DNA of 64,000 nt from CAZROT01 sp964601895 (GCA_964601895.1 CAZROT010000001.1:248001-312000), one strand, 5' to 3'. Shown: positions 38,506 to 47,408, numbered from the stretch's first letter. Made by a program: numbers and translations. The notes: generated by a model not told the origin, from the letters alone.

Positions 38506-39065
38506 TTGCTGGTGGTGATGGCATGGATACCATCATTGATACCGCAGGGTACGATATCCTGAAATTTATGGCATATCCTGCTCATGGTCCTGCCTGGCAG
38601 ATGTTCTGGTTTGTACGACGGGATAATGACCTCCGGATGTATGTCGGTGGCGTCAATTCAGGTGACAGTGTCACAATAAAAGATTATTACGGCAGCGGCG
38701 ACAATGGCAGAATTGAGCGCATAATAGCAGGTGACTGGCGCATTGAGGGGGACAGTATCGAACAGCTGTGCGCAGCAATGGCCGCTTTTGCGCCTCCTGA
38801 AGAGACTGGTATTGAATTCCATCCTGAACTGTATCCGCTGCTGAGCCAGTACTGGCTTGTGACATTGAATTAGCGCATCTCCTTTCCTGTCCGCCACTAT
38901 CTGTTATTTTCCTTAAACATCTCAGGTAACGCGCTATTAATGCTGATTGCTATTAAATTCATTAAATTAATGAATTATCAGTCAATAATATTGACTGATT
39001 TGTTGTTTTTTTGCTTAGTATATCAATCATGATTGACAGTCTGGTGGCAGGAAGGAGAGAGCAAT

Positions 39066-39335
39066 ATGAATAATACACAACTTAACCCATATGCAGGTTG
39101 CATTTTCGATAATTCGGAAATGATAAATAAGCTATTGCTCAGGCTGCAGAATGGGGAAATAAGCATTGAAGGTCTGATTGCATCACATAAAAAAAAGATT
39201 TCAGCAGATTTGCTGAGTGAACTGATGTCCACCTTCCCCTCTGACGCTGAAAAGGCGATTGCTGTAAAAAATCCATTTCCTGTTATGGATGCTAATACGG
39301 TAATCAATCTGTTATCTCCCTGCATTCAGCGATAA
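39066..39335 (+). CDS. Small hypothetical protein
   Basis: 90 residues, mostly helical, no recognised family. AAGGAGAG 8 bases before the ATG at 39066 is a strong ribosome site and favours this start over one at 39033. It stands alone between the toxin and hipBA; it could be a toxin-associated accessory protein, but nothing proves this. Confidence 0.5.
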   Translation: MNNTQLNPYAGCIFDNSEMINKLLLRLQNGEISIEGLIASHKKKISADLLSELMSTFPSDAEKAIAVKNPFPVMDANTVINLLSPCIQR

Positions 39336-39427
39336 AAACATCAGGCAGCTGTCATTACCAATGCTTCCCGGGGTAACAGCATAGCAGTATTCCCCGAATA
39401 CAGCGCCTGTGGTGTTTATCAGCGGAA

Positions 39428-39451
39428 TAAAATTCCCGATCGGGAATTTTA
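39428..39451. promoter_or_regulatory. HipB operator candidate 1
   Basis: A perfect 24-bp palindrome centred on TTCCCGATCGGGAA, about 50 bases before hipB. It shares the TTCCCG..CGGGAA half-sites with the second palindrome at 39482-39497, as expected for autoregulation by a HipB dimer. Confidence 0.7.
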
Positions 39452-39481
39452 CATTGCAGCCAGACAGATTTTGGTTAATAA

Positions 39482-39497
39482 TTTCCCGTACGGGAAA
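39482..39497. promoter_or_regulatory. HipB operator candidate 2
   Basis: Perfect 16-bp palindrome TTTCCCGTACGGGAAA ending 4 bases before the hipB start codon. Binding here could block translation-start-proximal transcription of hipBA. Confidence 0.7.
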
Positions 39498-39501
39498 AAT
39501 T

Positions 39502-39738
39502 ATGACGCCCATTCATAGCACCGCACAGATAGGCCAGATTCTGCGTACTGCACGCAGGCAATTAGGCCTGACGCAATCGCAACTGGCCCTGGCAGCGGGT
39601 GTCGGATTGCGCTTTATTGTTGATCTGGAAGCAGGGAAACCCACACTGCGCCTGGAGAATGTTTTGCGTGTCATTACCGCCCTGGGAGGTGAGTTAAACC
39701 TCAGCGGCCTGCCAGCAGGAACACATAAAAATGGATAA
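39502..39738 (+). CDS. hipB: HipB-type helix-turn-helix antitoxin
   Basis: A 78-residue Xre/HipB-like DNA-binding protein: IGQILRTARRQLGLTQSQLALAAGVGLRFIVDLEAGKPTLRLENVLRV is a complete five-helix HTH. It should neutralise HipA and repress the operon through the two palindromes upstream. The start MTPIHSTAQIG is chosen because it follows the operators; the stop lies 5 bases before hipA. Confidence 0.88.
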   Translation: MTPIHSTAQIGQILRTARRQLGLTQSQLALAAGVGLRFIVDLEAGKPTLRLENVLRVITALGGELNLSGLPAGTHKNG

Positions 39739-39743
39739 ACAGT

Positions 39744-41003
39744 GTGCGTGAACTTAGTGTCTGGCTGTCTGCGGGGCAGGTTGGTACGTTATCCATGATG
39801 GAAGGACGGCTCAGCTTTCAGTACAGTGCTGACTGGCTGGCGCGTGCAGATGCAGTGGCCTTATCGTTTTCATTACCCTTGCAGGCCGAACCGTTTGATG
39901 ACCGGGCAGCCAGACCTTTCTTTGCCGGATTATTACCTGAAGGTGATGTACGTCGTCTGATAGCACAGCAATTACAGGTATCTCATCAGAATGATTTTGC
40001 TCTCCTTAATCGTATTGGTGGTGAATGTGCCGGCGCGGTGACTTTTCTGGAACAGGGCCAGACTCTGCCAGAGACTGCTGATGAAATTGAATGGCTGACT
40101 GACGCTGATGTGCTTTCTCTGCTTGATGAACTGCCACGCCGCCCTATGCTGGCCGGTAAAGATGGTCTGCGTCTCTCTCTTGCCGGGGCGCAGGATAAAT
40201 TACCGGTGGTGCTGTCAGGTGACCGCATTGGTCTGCCGCGTAATGGTACACCCAGTTCTCATATCCTGAAACCGGCTATCCACAGCGTCACGGATAGTGT
40301 GATAAATGAAGGATTCTGTCTGGCACTGGCCGGTGCTATGAAACTGAATCCTGCCCGTTCAGGCATCAGAAGAATCGGTGAGCGTTTTTTCCTGCTTATT
40401 GAACGTTATGACCGTGCTGTTGACAGACAGGGTTATCTGCAACGCCTGCATCAGGAAGATTTCTGCCAGGCGTTAGGGGTGGCGCCTGAATTCAAATATC
40501 AGAATGAAGGAGGACCGGATTTTGCGCGTTGTTTTGCACTGGTGCGCCTTGTTACCCGTCCGAATGCACCGCAGGTATTACGTCTGCTGGATTATGTTAT
40601 CTTCAATGCATTAATTGGTAACCATGATGCGCACGCTAAAAATTTCTCCCTGCTTTACCGCCCCGAAGGAGTAGTGCTGGCACCGTTTTATGACGTCCTG
40701 TCGACGGCAGTGTACCCACATCTGGCATCAAGTATGGCGATGAAGATTGGCAGTAAATACCGCTTTGAGGACATACAGTCACGGCACTGGGAGCAGTTTG
40801 CTCATGCAGCAGGGCTTTCTGTAGCACAGACACGCAAACGCATCCTGGAAATGGCAGGACAGCTGCCGGTAATTGCCAGAAAGTTACAGTCTGCAGCGGG
40901 TTGTGCATTTTTCGCGCATCAATTAATTGATGTCATTATCAGTCTTATTGAACAAAGGGCAAAATTAACCATACAAAGGCTGACTGCATCTGACGTGAAG
41001 TGA
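39744..41003 (+). CDS. hipA: HipA-type serine/threonine kinase toxin
   Basis: A 419-residue HipA-family kinase. The N-terminal subdomain has FFAGLLPEGDVRR. The kinase part has LAGAQDKLPVVL, the autophosphorylation-type SSHILKP, the catalytic GNHDAHAKNFSLLY and the metal-binding APFYDVLST. E. coli HipA phosphorylates GltX and causes growth arrest and persistence. GTG start. The frame is intact and all catalytic motifs are present. Confidence 0.92.
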   Translation: MRELSVWLSAGQVGTLSMMEGRLSFQYSADWLARADAVALSFSLPLQAEPFDDRAARPFFAGLLPEGDVRRLIAQQLQVSHQNDFALLNRIGGECAGAVTFLEQGQTLPETADEIEWLTDADVLSLLDELPRRPMLAGKDGLRLSLAGAQDKLPVVLSGDRIGLPRNGTPSSHILKPAIHSVTDSVINEGFCLALAGAMKLNPARSGIRRIGERFFLLIERYDRAVDRQGYLQRLHQEDFCQALGVAPEFKYQNEGGPDFARCFALVRLVTRPNAPQVLRLLDYVIFNALIGNHDAHAKNFSLLYRPEGVVLAPFYDVLSTAVYPHLASSMAMKIGSKYRFEDIQSRHWEQFAHAAGLSVAQTRKRILEMAGQLPVIARKLQSAAGCAFFAHQLIDVIISLIEQRAKLTIQRLTASDVK

Positions 41004-41036
41004 CTATGCATTCAGCAGCCACGTCGATTTTTTATA

Positions 41037-41059
41037 AAATTAGTTACAACATACATGAT
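41037..41059 (-). promoter_or_regulatory. Ter site (Tus-binding), minus orientation
   Basis: The minus strand reads CATGTATGTTGTAACTAA around the Ter core, with G6 conserved. By the E. coli rule this orientation stops forks moving from high to low coordinates. It forms the left wall of the fork trap. Confidence 0.9.
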
Positions 41060-41105
41060 AAAATATCAGCATCGTTGCAGCTTTTGTCAATTGCATTGTC
41101 AGCTT

Positions 41106-41139
41106 AAAAAAAGCACCGCGGCAGGTGAGCAGTGCTTTT
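41106..41139. terminator. Two-way terminator between hipA and ydgH
   Basis: Stem AAAAGCAC/GTGCTTTT with A-run before and T-run after, between convergent genes, so it can end both transcripts. Confidence 0.75.
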
Positions 41140-41173
41140 ACTGTTATTGCAGAAGGTCAGGGAGTAATGAAGA

Positions 41174-42076
41174 TTATTTAAATAAATGTGCACTGACAGT
41201 GAGGTTACCGCCGCTGTGATTCTGCGATTGTCGTGTAATCTGATAGTATCTAGCTCCTTTTGCTGCAGCACGTCTGGCCGCTTCTTCAGAAATTCTGAGC
41301 GTACTGGCGAAATGTCCCGTAAAGGTTATCGAGCCAAAAGGAGTACGTTGTGCTGCGGCAGCTTTGCTTAATTGCTGTACTGGAGTTCCATCAGGTAAGG
41401 TAACAACGCTATGGTGCTTTTTTTTCAGGGATTGTTGTGGCAGGGCGCCAGCATCCGCATCGGATGCTGGGGTATCAGCACTTGCTGTCTGTAAACCTGC
41501 TTCAGAAAGCGCATTCTCATGCTGTTGTTTGCGTTTAGGGGCATCTGATTTATAAATATTTGCGCTGATAAGCTGATTGCCACCCCGATTAGTATCAGTC
41601 TGTCGCGTGATAAAAAACGCGTCAGCACCTTGCTGTTTTGCCGCTTTGGTAATGGCGTCAGTAATATCAGGTTGAGCAGGGAAAAAGCCTGTTACACTGA
41701 CAGTACCAAAAGATTGCAATTCACTGGCATCGTTTTTAGTCAGTTCTTTTACTCCATTAAAAACGCGATATTTTTCTTTATCATTGATGACAGGAGAATC
41801 TTTATGATAAAGAGAGGCGACTATCCGCCAGTTACCCCCGTTATTACGGTTACCATAATGATGAATATAGAAGGCATCAGCTCCCAGTTTATCAGCCCGG
41901 CGAGAGACTGCAGTGGTGGCGGCGTGAATAGAATTACAGCGTTCTGTAATAGTAATATTCATAACAGGTTGCCGGCTTGCTGCTGCTTCAGAAGTCAGCT
42001 CAACGGCAGCCTGAACAACAGTAAGGGGAGAAGATAACAGCCATGCCATGCTGACAATAATCTTTTTCAGTTTCAT
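41174..42076 (-). CDS. ydgH: YdgH, periplasmic protein with three DUF1471 domains
   Basis: A 300-residue exported protein: signal peptide about residues 1-23 ending VVQA-AVEL. Three YhcN/BhsA-type (DUF1471) domains follow, each with the GADAFYIxxxxxxxxGGNxxxxASLY pattern (GADAFYIHHYGN..GGNWRIVASLY; GADAFFITRQ..GGNQLISANIY; GARYYQITRQ..GGNLTVSAHLF). Length is close to E. coli YdgH (314). DUF1471 proteins are linked to stress and biofilm; the activity of YdgH is not known. Confidence 0.92.
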   Translation of the reverse strand: MKLKKIIVSMAWLLSSPLTVVQAAVELTSEAAASRQPVMNITITERCNSIHAATTAVSRRADKLGADAFYIHHYGNRNNGGNWRIVASLYHKDSPVINDKEKYRVFNGVKELTKNDASELQSFGTVSVTGFFPAQPDITDAITKAAKQQGADAFFITRQTDTNRGGNQLISANIYKSDAPKRKQQHENALSEAGLQTASADTPASDADAGALPQQSLKKKHHSVVTLPDGTPVQQLSKAAAAQRTPFGSITFTGHFASTLRISEEAARRAAAKGARYYQITRQSQNHSGGNLTVSAHLFK

Positions 42077-42253
42077 AAAAATCCTTTTGTCATGTACAAA
42101 ATTATTCCTGCCGGATAAGCACCATTAAGTAACTCTTATATCATGGGTAATTTAACACAAGTTTGTGCCACCTGGTTATAGCCTGACAGGCAGCTTTTAC
42201 TGGCATGAAATCGAAGGGGGCAGAAGCAGATATTGATGCAATAATAAATTCAG

Positions 42254-43198
42254 CTAATCCATATCGCATTCACCAGGACAGACAAACTCATCAGGTTTAA
42301 TGACAAGAAGATCGCATTTAAGGTGATCGATAACATTTTCTGCAGTATTACCTATCATGGCTGCAGAAATTCCAGTACGTCCTAATGTACCCAGTATAAC
42401 GATGCCTGCCTGTAATTGTTCGGAAAGGGCAGGTATCACCTGTTCGGGCAATCCTTTCTCAACATGAGTATATTTTTCATCCATACTAAATTTTTGACGC
42501 AATGCTTTAATGGCTATCAAATGCTGAGCACGAATTGCATCGTTATATAAATTGGGATCAAAATCTGCTATCTCAACCGAGACATTAATCGGCATAACAG
42601 GACAGGCACTGATAATGTGTATTTCAGTGCTATCGAGGTAGGTAACCAGTTCCTGTGCTTTCTGGACCAGTTTGATATTTAATGCCTGGTGATAAGCTTT
42701 TTCACCACTGGAAAGGTTTACTGCGACTATTGTCTTGGCATTTTCTGGCCATGGCTTATCTTTAACTATCCAGACAGGACAGGGACATTTACGCAATAGA
42801 TGCCAGTCTACCGGAGTAAAAATAAGAAATTCCAGGCGACTGTGCTGATGAGCCATTTTTAACAGTAAATCATGTTTTGCATGCAGTATTTCCTGGATTA
42901 TCGCTTCATAAGGTCGGTTGTGCCACACTACCTTGATTTCAATTGGAATATTGACATCGATATAAGGGCGGCATAATTCGCTTATCCAGGTAGTGCGCTG
43001 GTTGATAACGCCTTTACGCATGAGTGATCTTTCTTCAGGAGAAAGCAGGGTAGTCATGTCGTAAGATAAATCGTAAATGGGCAGAAATGCTTTAATACAA
43101 CCACCATTACGTTGTACCAGATAAACTGCCCTGCGCAGGGCAGGCTGGTCATCCTGATTGGGATCAATAGCCACCAGAATGTTCTGATACATAGCCAT
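42254..43198 (-). CDS. uspE: Universal stress protein E
   Basis: Two tandem Usp domains in 314 residues, nearly colinear with E. coli UspE (316): MAMYQNILVAIDPNQDDQPALRRAVYLVQ, KVVWHNRP, LLRKCPCPVWIVKD and GRTGISAAMIGNTAENVIDHL. Linked to stress survival and motility. Strong ribosome site GGAGG. In E. coli fnr lies next to uspE; here fnr is missing, but an FNR box lies upstream. Confidence 0.96.
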   Translation of the reverse strand: MAMYQNILVAIDPNQDDQPALRRAVYLVQRNGGCIKAFLPIYDLSYDMTTLLSPEERSLMRKGVINQRTTWISELCRPYIDVNIPIEIKVVWHNRPYEAIIQEILHAKHDLLLKMAHQHSRLEFLIFTPVDWHLLRKCPCPVWIVKDKPWPENAKTIVAVNLSSGEKAYHQALNIKLVQKAQELVTYLDSTEIHIISACPVMPINVSVEIADFDPNLYNDAIRAQHLIAIKALRQKFSMDEKYTHVEKGLPEQVIPALSEQLQAGIVILGTLGRTGISAAMIGNTAENVIDHLKCDLLVIKPDEFVCPGECDMD

Positions 43199-43337
43199 AA
43201 ACCCTCCTTACAGGTGTGATGAAAAGGTAGTCACTGCAGAATAAACCATGATGTAAACACGTAAAAGTGAACTGCGTTAAGCTTGTTGTACTGGAAGCGA
43301 CAGTTGAATGAGGTCATGGTTCATACTATAAACTCCA

Positions 43338-43351
43338 TTGATAAAAATCAA
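43338..43351. promoter_or_regulatory. FNR box upstream of uspE
   Basis: TTGATAAAAATCAA matches the FNR consensus TTGAT-N4-ATCAA exactly, about 140 bases before the uspE start. It suggests oxygen-dependent control of uspE. Confidence 0.7.
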
Positions 43352-43465
43352 TGTTGCTGATAATACATCATTATTTAAAATACTAAGATAACAATTGTCT
43401 TCTCGATCTATGATTTATCATTTAAATGATTTCATCTTATAAGAAGGATAGGGCATGTTATTTCT

Positions 43466-43488
43466 TATTTAGTTACAACATAAAATTA
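43466..43488 (-). promoter_or_regulatory. Degenerate Ter-like site
   Basis: The minus strand carries TATGTTGTAACTAAAT, but position 6, a G in all E. coli Ter sites, is T. Same orientation as the Ter at 41037. It may bind Tus but should not form a strong lock. Confidence 0.55.
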
Positions 43489-43752
43489 TGTAATCATTAA
43501 AAATAAGCAACAACTAAATTAAATTCTTACAAGATTAGCTGGTTAGCTGGCAAAAACTGGATAACCAGTCGCACTGCGATGTCACTGCATTCATAGACAT
43601 AGAGACAGTACTCAGTAACGTTGAGCCAACATTGCCGCAGATACCGGAAAACAAAATTACCGATTTTTGTGAATTCAGCGCAAGACGTTAAAATGTGTAG
43701 AAATTACGCTTTGCGTGGCACAATTTTAGATGTTAATTGTATCAAGCAGGCT

Positions 43753-45618
43753 TTACTTTAATTTTATAAACCACTTATTTAATGGATGCAGCAGAGTATT
43801 TTTAATTTTTGTCGCCATTTTCATGATTAATCGAATGCCGAATGATTTTTTACCAGTAACAGGCGAAGCGGCAGGAGTTGTTTTTCCAGCAATCGGGGTG
43901 GTGACTGTCTGCGGTATGCTGGCAGATTGAGCTGATAGTCGGGACACTTTTTTTCTTACTGCTGTTGCAGATGAAATAGCAGGAGTTATTTCTACGGGTA
44001 ACGGATTAACTGATTTTACCGACTGATCTTCAGGCCGTGGTGTGACTGATGGCACTGGCGCAACAGACGGAGCAGGGCGATTTGATGGACTCACTTTTTC
44101 TGATATTGCTGTTGATTCCACCCATTTTCCGTTGCGTTTCACCCATTCCAGGCCTTTTTCATTTTGATACGTGGCCATGGATTGCTGAGCTGCTGCCAAT
44201 CTTTTTTTATCGATATCAGTTTCTTTACCGTCCTTATCTTTACCTTTATTGTACATGGCAAGCTTTTTGCTCTGTATCGCCAGGATGTCACCTTTACCAT
44301 CACTGGGGGTGACAAGGCTAAGGGATTGTGTGGGGAGCTCGCAATCAGCATAGTAATATGCCACGAAAGCGGATAAAAATTTCCCCAATTCTCTGGCGGG
44401 TACCGGGTACTCCCCATAATTAGGATCAAAAAATATCACGGTATCTTCATTAAGCCGGAAAAGTACAGTGGCATGGCCTGCATATTCTCCGTATTTAGTA
44501 AAATCAAGATCGTATTCTGCGCAACTTCCTGGCGGTATTTTATCTGCCAGAGATGCCATAAAAGCATCAGGCTTAGTATTTCCAGAAGTAAAGTGCTCTG
44601 TCACTACCATCCCGGTTAAATGCAGTATTTGTTTGCTTTTATTACTAATTTCTTCGTTTCTATTCTCTATTATTTCATTATGGATATTTATATGGTGACT
44701 TTGTTGAGCGGTATATTGATTTATTTTGCTGACTAACGCATTGCTTTCCTCGATCAATGTATTGAGCTGCTTACTGGCATCAGCATGAGACGCCTGTTCC
44801 AGCGCCAGCTGCTGTTTTAGCTGTTGAATCTCCTGTTTTTTTTTCTCCAGCATGGGAGACAATGTGCTTTGTTCTCCTGCTGACTTCTGATTGAATAGTC
44901 TGACGTGCGCATTATAGTCTGCTATTAGTATACCGAGCTGCGTTATCATTCCATTGGCTGCGTCAACGTTTTGATTAACAATGCTTTTAACATGATCAAT
45001 TTGTTGTTTTTTGGCATCGATTTCAGGACGGAGCTGTTCCTTCGCTTTTGTCAGCGCATCAAGGACTTCCTGGTAAGCGCTATCGGCGTTGTCATTAGTT
45101 CTACCATAATCCGTGTATACTTTCTGTAGTATCGCCGCCTCACTACCACTCATAGCCCTGAGCCTGTTTAGCCTTTCTGGCGCTAATTCATTACTGTTAT
45201 CAGCTATCTCTCGCATCCAGAGTGCACAAAAAGCCATACAGGCCCCACGCTTAGCACTTTGAGAATAGTGCTTTATCTCCTGCTGTGGAACTGTACTGGC
45301 GCTATCTGAAGACGCCGCTTTTCCAGCAGGTGGAGTTATTTTTTTGTTTCCGTCATCAAGCAGATGGCGCATGACCTGAGACTGGTTAAATCTGGCATCC
45401 AATTGCTGGAATTGCTCCAGGTAACTTTGCAGATCTGTTGATGGGGAAATAGTTGGTTTTTCATGAGGTAAGGAAGCAGGTCTTGCGTCTGTAGGATAAG
45501 GGTTACCCAGTATCTTCGTACCCAGCAATGTTGTTTTTTGTGGTACTGCTGTTTCATCACTTATAGCGGGTAGAATGGGTGTCTGTCCACTTATTACAGG
45601 TGCAACCATAGGAATCAT
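43753..45618 (-). CDS. C58 (YopT-like) cysteine protease effector with coiled-coil insertion
   Basis: A 621-residue intact gene. The catalytic triad is Cys127 (SAKRGACMAFCALWM), His382 (YAGHATVLFRL) and Asp398 (VIFFDPNYGEYPV), the pattern of the YopT/C58 family. Between Cys and His lies a long coiled coil (about 190-335, rich in Gln/Lys/Glu). The first 115 residues are Pro/Ser/Thr-rich without a signal peptide, fitting injection. The C-terminus (about 505-621) is Pro/Ser/Val-rich and ends in a basic amphipathic KIKNTLLHPLNKWFIKLK, possibly a membrane-binding helix. Target unknown. Confidence 0.82.
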   Translation of the reverse strand: MIPMVAPVISGQTPILPAISDETAVPQKTTLLGTKILGNPYPTDARPASLPHEKPTISPSTDLQSYLEQFQQLDARFNQSQVMRHLLDDGNKKITPPAGKAASSDSASTVPQQEIKHYSQSAKRGACMAFCALWMREIADNSNELAPERLNRLRAMSGSEAAILQKVYTDYGRTNDNADSAYQEVLDALTKAKEQLRPEIDAKKQQIDHVKSIVNQNVDAANGMITQLGILIADYNAHVRLFNQKSAGEQSTLSPMLEKKKQEIQQLKQQLALEQASHADASKQLNTLIEESNALVSKINQYTAQQSHHINIHNEIIENRNEEISNKSKQILHLTGMVVTEHFTSGNTKPDAFMASLADKIPPGSCAEYDLDFTKYGEYAGHATVLFRLNEDTVIFFDPNYGEYPVPARELGKFLSAFVAYYYADCELPTQSLSLVTPSDGKGDILAIQSKKLAMYNKGKDKDGKETDIDKKRLAAAQQSMATYQNEKGLEWVKRNGKWVESTAISEKVSPSNRPAPSVAPVPSVTPRPEDQSVKSVNPLPVEITPAISSATAVRKKVSRLSAQSASIPQTVTTPIAGKTTPAASPVTGKKSFGIRLIMKMATKIKNTLLHPLNKWFIKLK

Positions 45619-45836
45619 TCCACTTAATATTTATAATTTATAAGTATAGTGGATAGAAAGACAGGCACTTATTCCCGGTCAGGCTTCTGCAGTCTGTTTT
45701 TATAATTCGCAAGGCTGGCTGACGCTTATATAGCGCCTGATGCATACCTTAATGACTATGATGGCCTGATTGTTATCTTCAGATTTAGTGACGTTGTCAT
45801 TTATTATGCACAGCGAAAAACAGGTATTTTTTACCC

Positions 45837-46125
45837 TTAAAAACACCGGCTATGCCATATTCTCAACTGCCTGGTTTTGTTAATTCCTATGTTGCAGATG
45901 AATGGGGCATCAAAACAACATCCGAAGAAAATGCGCGCTTTGGTGGTTCGGTGTCAGGCTGGCCTGCGTTTCCTGTACTGCAAATGATACTGGCTCATAA
46001 TAAGCCGGATCAGCGTAATTTTGATTATATAATTGAAAAAGCCACATTATGAGTTTCAGTTTATCAGTATGGCTGATAGGGCGCACAGGCGGCAGGGGGA
46101 TGTAATCAGGCAGGACGAGAGAGTC
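45837..46125 (+). pseudogene. Decayed copy of the HAD hydrolase gene
   Basis: Translates as MPYSQLPGFVNSYVADEWGIKT, then NKPDQRNFDYIIEK and HYEFQFISMADRAHRRQGD, parallel to the intact gene at 47409-48146. The start and the middle (catalytic Asp, LSNVDRE and so on) are deleted. Upstream sequence from about 45760 also resembles that before the intact gene, so a segment was duplicated. Confidence 0.75.
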
Positions 46126-46219
46126 AATATGGCGAGCCTGGCTGCTGCCATATTGACCTTATACGAAAGAGGGCAGGATGTCCCAACACAGAATATCGGG
46201 CACTCTCCCATGGCTTCAC

Positions 46220-46936
46220 TTAGTCCTTCTGTGTAAACTCATCGTTAAATTCATTGGATAGCTTCTTAAGACTTTCATCAATTTCATCCTGTATATGAAG
46301 CACATTGCTGAACATATTTTCCTGACTTGCTTTTACACCCGCAAGGTCTTTCAGCGCACGTTTTAACTTAAATTCTTGTTCAGACTGAAAATCTTTTTCT
46401 CTTGCAGCTGCAGCGCGCTGTTGTTCATATTGTGTGCTACATTTTTCTAAAAAATCTTCCTGGTCACAATACTTCTTGTATATGTCCATATTGTTATGGA
46501 TATCTTCATTGATTTTATTGAGCAACTCGTTAAAGGAAGTATCTTCTATTATCTGTGTGGTTTCTTTTGCCGGATTGCCGCTGGTGAAGGTAACGATGAC
46601 TTTCTTACCGCCTGCTGCAGGCTCTTCCTTAAAGGTGACTTGCGTGCCATCATCAAATTTTATCGGGCTACTTTCAGTGGTTTTATAATCATTATAATTA
46701 TAAGGCATTGATAATGCCTGGTGTATCTCTGGCACCATGCGGATAAAAGTGCGTGTCTGATTTTCTGCTGCACCAGTCAGATGCCTGTATGCCAGGTTGA
46801 CGAAAAAACCAATCCCCAGGGTTAAAAAACCAATGATCTTTGTCCTGGTTGAAAAGATATTATCACCCGCTGCTCTGGCCATATTACTGGTTGCATCGAG
46901 CGCATTTTTAAACGTATTGGGTTTTATTGATGCCAT
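46220..46936 (-). CDS. Membrane-anchored protein sharing its N-terminal module with the UbiB-like protein
   Basis: A 238-residue protein of no named family. One hydrophobic segment (about 33-50, TKIIGFLTLGIGFFVNLAY) is followed by a small domain with SPIKFDDGTQVTF and GGKKVIVTF, then a Lys/Glu-rich coiled coil to the end. The order membrane segment, GxxI/V..GG.KI.F, ENxxLxEVxxxIxxDI, and Tyr near 153 is shared with residues 30-140 of the protein at 56230-58988. Good ribosome site (AGGA). Probably another exported or membrane-targeted effector-like protein. Confidence 0.5.
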   Translation of the reverse strand: MASIKPNTFKNALDATSNMARAAGDNIFSTRTKIIGFLTLGIGFFVNLAYRHLTGAAENQTRTFIRMVPEIHQALSMPYNYNDYKTTESSPIKFDDGTQVTFKEEPAAGGKKVIVTFTSGNPAKETTQIIEDTSFNELLNKINEDIHNNMDIYKKYCDQEDFLEKCSTQYEQQRAAAAREKDFQSEQEFKLKRALKDLAGVKASQENMFSNVLHIQDEIDESLKKLSNEFNDEFTQKD

Positions 46937-47268
46937 TTTATAATCCTCTCCTATACTATGTAGAATAATAGTATTTTATTTTTTCAGTCAGTGTTTTTAT
47001 ATTTCGCTCAATTAAAGGGCACTGTTGCAAACAGTTAACATCTATCATTTAATAAACGGAAAGGAGATTATGGCAATCCGCTGAATCCTTTCTGTGGTCG
47101 ACATTTCTGTGGTAAACCTTCTGGTACAGACTTTTATTATCATAGTGGTCTGATTGCTGTTTTAGTGACGTTGTTACTTATAACCAGCAGTGTTACGGGA
47201 TAAGCAGGCTATCCAATTGCCATGCCGTAAGAAACGCCGGGCAGGGTGCCCGTAAATCCCTGAAGCCA

Positions 47269-47303
47269 GATAGAGTGAAAAATACCTGTTTTTTCACTCT
47301 ATC
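47269..47303. terminator. Orphan 14-bp perfect hairpin
   Basis: Perfect stem GATAGAGTGAAAAA/TTTTTCACTCTATC with a 7-base loop, symmetric for both strands. No gene ends here, since the flanking genes diverge. It may be the terminator of a lost gene, or an attenuator before the HAD gene. A decayed counterpart may lie near 45811. Confidence 0.5.
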
Positions 47304-47408
47304 CATCGAAATAATAAAGAAAATATTCGCAATAATCCCGCCAGAGCCAGTTACCGTGATTTTTGTATTGATTGTTATTGGATTAAATAAAAACAATAAG
47401 GAAACAAT

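Larger units (their letters stand above)
32411..38873 (+). pseudogene. Giant ART / Tcd-pore / RTX toxin, frameshifted at A5
   Basis: Two ORFs (to 36172 and from about 36117) become one of about 2153 residues if the A5 run at 36116-36120 loses one base, giving SALAEEKMRLMLAGGIYSG. The start ATG 32411 has GGGAG 7 bases upstream. Domains: a pertussis-toxin-like ADP-ribosyltransferase (VFRGDMRRPEEIFQQGF with Arg76, GISAS at 123-126, LEINYAHPIP with Glu188). A ChaN/RRSP-like fold follows with its motif decayed (GLFISEAG, near 545). A C58-like domain comes next with Gln for the catalytic Cys (GAQRLSLAWL near 865; YYDLYDPLPGFEV near 980). Then comes a TcdA/TcdB-type pore region (near 1115-1260) as in Mcf/FitD insect toxins, and RTX repeats with beta-rich parts to the end. 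Likely an insecticidal or host-cell toxin; as written it is truncated before the RTX half. Confidence 0.72.

Noticed and set aside
12092..47246. GGGCAGGG at 12092, 18471 and 47239 as FtsK-orienting KOPS pointing toward dif
   Set aside because: Orientation fits, but an opposite copy (CCCTGCCC at 21071) also lies left of dif and no full count was done, so no bias can be claimed.
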